DNA from: an uncultured Bacteroides sp.
Lineage (GTDB): Bacteria; Bacteroidota; Bacteroidia; Bacteroidales; Bacteroidaceae
Assembly: GCA_900553815.1 (NCBI GenBank)
Contig: USEY01000080.1
Location: forward strand, 1 to 9,649
Length of the DNA stretch: 9,649 bases
Direction of reading: 5' to 3'
A model generated the notes under the pieces. That model did no database searches, was not told the origin of the DNA, and saw only the letters and a program-made list of their open reading frames with translations. The position numbers and the translations under genes were made by a program. Positions 7,045-9,649 of the stretch are shown here, piece after piece. Positions within the stretch are counted from its first letter, which is position 1, and the number at the start of each line of letters is the position of its first letter.

Positions 7045-8364
7045 TCATTCTTCGCGGGTAGATATTTCTTCGCCTTTCACGTGCAGGTCTTCCACACCGG
7101 ATACTTCGGTAGAGCATTCGCCCAGCCAACCGTTTTCCTGGTTTACGCCACAGTATATTTTGATGAAGTCTACACCCGGCAGGTTAACTTTCTGTCCCTT
7201 GGAGTTGACAGCCCAGTCGATGTCAATAGCAGAATCGTCTTTGGTGTTGTTTTCGTTGTCAGCGTAGCCGTAGCGGAATTTGTAGAGTACGAAATAGTTG
7301 CCCTGTCCGCTTTCGTCTATACCGTTTTGAGGAAGGCAGGTGCCTTTGAAGGTCAGTTCGTCGCCTTCAAACCATTGCGGGAAGTAGGGCTGGTTGTGGA
7401 AACTGTTTTTCACCTTGTATCCTTCGTTGCCTTGGTTGTCTTTCCAGCGTATGTATTGTTCTTTCTCTTCTGGCGTGGTAGGCTCTTGGGCAGGACGATA
7501 GTAGGTAATCTGATAGTCTTTGTAAAGGTTCACGTCGTTGCCATTCTTCAAGGCCATTTGGTACCATGCTTCTCCTTGCGGATTGTGGTGCGCGCTGCCG
7601 GCTATTTCATACCATTCGTCCTCGTCAGGCACGCCGTTCTTGTTTTTGTCATAGGCCACTTGTATGATGCCGGGTTCACAGCTGCCTCCCACAGGTGCGT
7701 CGGGATTTGGGTTGGATGCCGCATAGAATGCATTACCCAGTACACGGAAATCGCGCAACCCAGGCTTGTTTTCAATGGTGTGGTCGAAACCGACAACTAC
7801 ATATCCGCCCCAACCGCCTAAAGAAATCATGCTGTTGTTTCCATTGCCTATGGCATTCAGAACCTTTTGGTTCATGATTTCCTGTGTGTCACCTTCTTCG
7901 TATGCCGGCAGTGTGTTGGTGAATTGTCCGACAGCAGGCATGAAGTCCAAGACTTTGGTAATATAGGCCTGAGAACCTTCGGGAGTTGTGACGGATTCGT
8001 CAAAGCTGACAGTCACCTGGAAAGTATAGCTGAAATTGTTTGTACCTTGGGTTGCTGTCAGTGTCAGCTCATATTCGCCCGCATAGGGGAATATGTATTC
8101 CAGTTGTTTGCTGTTGGACAGCGTTTCTCCATCCAAAGTCCAAGTATAGGTTACACCTTCGTCGGACACGCTGTTTACTTCTATTCTGAACAGCTGGTCA
8201 ACGACAGCTTTGAAGCCCGATTCTGGTACGTTGACAGTAATATCAGTCTGCTGGAGCACATAAGGTTCTGAATTGTCGTCGCTGCACGACGTAAAACTGC
8301 CTGCCAGAAGGGCACTCGACAAGATAATAGTCCCTAGAGACTTGCTGAAAAAATCTTTTTTCAT
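7045..8364 (-). CDS. PKD-like domain cell-surface lipoprotein
   Basis: This 439-residue lipoprotein has a signal peptide ending at TSC (Cys27). SDDNSE follows, a clear surface-export-type acidic tail. Residues about 38-121 form a PKD-like beta-sandwich, with TYTWTLDGE and the typical YIFPYAGEYELTLTAT. The larger C-terminal part (about 130-425) is a domain I know from Bacteroidota cell-surface proteins encoded beside BtuG-like propellers. Its landmarks are GGWGGYVVVGFDHTIEN (183-199), FRVLGNAF (206-213), CEPGIIQVAYD (229-239) and the acidic loop DKNKNGVPDEDEWYE (239-253). That loop looks like a calcium-binding DxNxNGxxD motif, and WYEIAGS follows it. A second acidic patch, DDSAIDIDWAV, lies at 376-386. 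No catalytic motif is evident, so binding or adhesion is more likely than enzyme activity. The gene lies 38 bases after the first propeller gene and 70 before the second, which indicates co-transcription. Base composition is intermediate. The family function is not established to my knowledge. Confidence 0.9.
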   Translation of the reverse strand: MKKDFFSKSLGTIILSSALLAGSFTSCSDDNSEPYVLQQTDITVNVPESGFKAVVDQLFRIEVNSVSDEGVTYTWTLDGETLSNSKQLEYIFPYAGEYELTLTATQGTNNFSYTFQVTVSFDESVTTPEGSQAYITKVLDFMPAVGQFTNTLPAYEEGDTQEIMNQKVLNAIGNGNNSMISLGGWGGYVVVGFDHTIENKPGLRDFRVLGNAFYAASNPNPDAPVGGSCEPGIIQVAYDKNKNGVPDEDEWYEIAGSAHHNPQGEAWYQMALKNGNDVNLYKDYQITYYRPAQEPTTPEEKEQYIRWKDNQGNEGYKVKNSFHNQPYFPQWFEGDELTFKGTCLPQNGIDESGQGNYFVLYKFRYGYADNENNTKDDSAIDIDWAVNSKGQKVNLPGVDFIKIYCGVNQENGWLGECSTEVSGVEDLHVKGEEISTREE

Positions 8365-8402
8365 AATACAATGTTTTTAAGATGAATATATGTGTGTTCT
8401 TT

Positions 8403-9560
8403 TCATTCAAAGGGCTCGGTCGTAAACGCAAAATGAGCAGGGATATCACCGGTCATCACTTTCCACTTCTTTTTCCCGTCGGGGCTGAAACAATACAGGT
8501 ATCCCGGAGTGACGTAATTGGTAGCATCTGCTACGAAGATTTCTTTTGTTTCCGGGTTCACGGCTACACCGTAGGGTATTTCTATTTCTTTGTCCGTACC
8601 GTCGGTAATGAAATTGTGTGAGACAATCTTTTGCCATACCACGTCATAGATGGCATAACCTATACTGTTGCTTTCTGTCACATAGCTCCATTCTACGCTG
8701 GTCATATAGATGGAGTCGCCGCACAGGTGCATTTCACTGGCCGCTACTCCCAGACTGCCGATGACCTGGTCTGTATGGCTGTCAATGACAAATACGTCAG
8801 AGCCTATTCCGTAGTAGTCGCCGCGTGAGCTGACGTATATCCGGCCGAAACGGTCCAGCTCCATACGATGCAGATTGATGGCCACATCAATGGACTTGAT
8901 GACCTGAAACGACTGAAGTTCTATTACTGATACGGTTCGGTCGTAGTTGGGATAGCGGTAACCGCCAGAATTGGCTACATACAGCTTCCCATCGGTAATG
9001 ACCATTTCTTCTGGCTGATAGCCAACGACGACTTCGCGGGTGATGCTCAGGTCGGTTGTGTCTATTTCGACCACTTTTCCGGGACGGGCATCCGGGTCGA
9101 TTTGTACAGGACCGGCATAGGAGCTGACATAAGCTTTACCGTTGTTGAATATGATGTTGCGGCAGTTTAATATGTCTATACTGCCTATGTGTTCTGCTGT
9201 ATGTACGTCCATAACTTCTACGTAGTGTGAGCAATTGATGACTGCATACAGCTTACTTCCATAGATGGCAATGTCATTTCCCACATCTCCCAGTTCCTTG
9301 ACGATCGATGGGTTGCGTGACGGATAAATGTTACGGTTGTATTTTCCGGTAGTGTAGTCAAAGAAGTCAATGCTTGCCTTATTGCTGCCCATGTTTCCTT
9401 CGTTCAACAGGAAAAGTCCTTTTATAGGACTTCCGGCATAAGATGGAGTAATCCATTCTTCTTCGGTATGCATGATGGGAATTTCACCACGGCATGCAGT
9501 CTGCAATATGGCTAATACCGACAGGCTGCATAGCAACTGTATGGTTCGGATGGCTTTCAT
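8403..9560 (-). CDS. BtuG-like DUF5074/YncE beta-propeller lipoprotein
   Basis: This 385-residue protein has a signal peptide with lipobox LQTAC (Cys23). The residues after the Cys, RGEIP, are less acidic than in the other three lipoproteins, so surface export is a little less certain. The rest appears to be one beta-propeller, probably of seven blades. It opens with KGLFLLNEGNMGSNKASIDF (48-67). Later blades include NNGKAYVSSYAGPV (139-152), KVVEIDTTDLSITREVVVG (162-180), PEEMVITDGKLYVANSGGY (183-201), DRTVSVIELQSFQV and IPYGVAVNPETKEIFVADA (328-346), with YLYCFSPDGKKKW and IPAHFAF near the end. The YVANSGG, YGVAVNPET and final GHFAF-like segments are what I associate with BtuG, the corrinoid-capturing lid of BtuB in Bacteroides. 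Of the three propellers here this is the closest to BtuG, although its ligand cannot be confirmed and no btuB lies in the window. It is the first complete gene of the run, 38 bases before the PKD-like gene. The start follows an A-rich stretch without a Shine-Dalgarno sequence, as is normal for this phylum. Confidence 0.88.
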   Translation of the reverse strand: MKAIRTIQLLCSLSVLAILQTACRGEIPIMHTEEEWITPSYAGSPIKGLFLLNEGNMGSNKASIDFFDYTTGKYNRNIYPSRNPSIVKELGDVGNDIAIYGSKLYAVINCSHYVEVMDVHTAEHIGSIDILNCRNIIFNNGKAYVSSYAGPVQIDPDARPGKVVEIDTTDLSITREVVVGYQPEEMVITDGKLYVANSGGYRYPNYDRTVSVIELQSFQVIKSIDVAINLHRMELDRFGRIYVSSRGDYYGIGSDVFVIDSHTDQVIGSLGVAASEMHLCGDSIYMTSVEWSYVTESNSIGYAIYDVVWQKIVSHNFITDGTDKEIEIPYGVAVNPETKEIFVADATNYVTPGYLYCFSPDGKKKWKVMTGDIPAHFAFTTEPFE

Positions 9561-9649
9561 CGTTTTTTAGTTTGTATTTTGAGCAGAGTTCTTTAATTAA
9601 TAGTCCGTTAAGAATTCACCATATCGGCTAAGCGGCTTCCGCCACTATG
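9561..9649 (-). other. Upstream edge: short leader and possible tail of another gene
   Basis: On the minus strand one frame is open from the window edge to a TAA at 9608-9610 and would encode 13 residues. A second frame is open for only six codons before a TAG at 9628-9630. Too little is present to identify or confirm a gene. The 47 bases between that TAA and the first propeller gene are AT-rich and carry no exact TAnnTTTG box, so the operon may start further upstream. Confidence 0.25.

Noticed and set aside
7081..7821. A 246-codon plus-strand frame with hydrophobic stretches
   Set aside because: It is wholly antisense to the PKD-like gene. The Val- and Phe-rich stretches are the complement of acidic and polar codons and not membrane segments.
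9601..9649. Resemblance of the last bases (GCGGCTTCCGCCACTATG) to the core of a cobalamin riboswitch
   Set aside because: The match is on the plus strand, opposite to the genes. The preceding riboswitch elements are missing, and the bases also form a simple GCGG/CCGC hairpin. The upstream neighbour should still be searched.

Overview
The window looks like a piece of chromosome from a Bacteroidota gut or oral anaerobe, probably Bacteroides or a close relative. The reasons are a SusC/RagA-type TonB-dependent transporter, four consecutive lipoproteins with Bacteroides-style lipoboxes (three with acidic export-type tails), DUF5074/YncE-like beta-propellers, and little sign of Shine-Dalgarno sequences before the start codons. 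All five genes I accept lie on the minus strand, so transcription runs from the high coordinates to the low ones.

Layout in the direction of transcription. Positions 9649-9561 hold the tail of whatever lies upstream and a short leader. Next comes a run of four lipoprotein genes: a BtuG-like beta-propeller (9560-8403), a PKD-like surface protein (8364-7045), a propeller with an extra N-terminal sandwich domain (6974-5523) and a shorter propeller (5517-4273). Gaps between them are 38, 70 and 5 bases, with no consensus Bacteroides -7 box, so they look like one operon. A strong rho-independent terminator (4174-4220) closes it. A 540-base intergenic stretch with nested inverted repeats (4053-4099) follows, then a separate SusC-like transporter gene (3732-301). 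After the transporter, 300 bases contain no gene. There is no SusD start where one is normally found. Instead there is a tandem array of four 22-bp units (139-226), each centred on a TATAAG-G-CTTATA dyad, then a 47-base imperfect hairpin (78-124) and a short heptamer repeat at the window edge.

How the genes may work together (inference). The four lipoproteins are probably outer-membrane and surface exposed. The propellers resemble the BtuG family, which captures corrinoids above BtuB in Bacteroides, and the PKD-like protein is of a type that often accompanies such propellers. A ligand-capture locus, possibly for a corrinoid or another small ligand, is therefore the best guess. No cobalamin riboswitch or BtuB-type receptor is visible here. 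The SusC-like protein would import a ligand through the outer membrane with TonB energy. Whether it belongs to the lipoprotein operon is unclear, because a terminator and a sharp change in base composition separate them.
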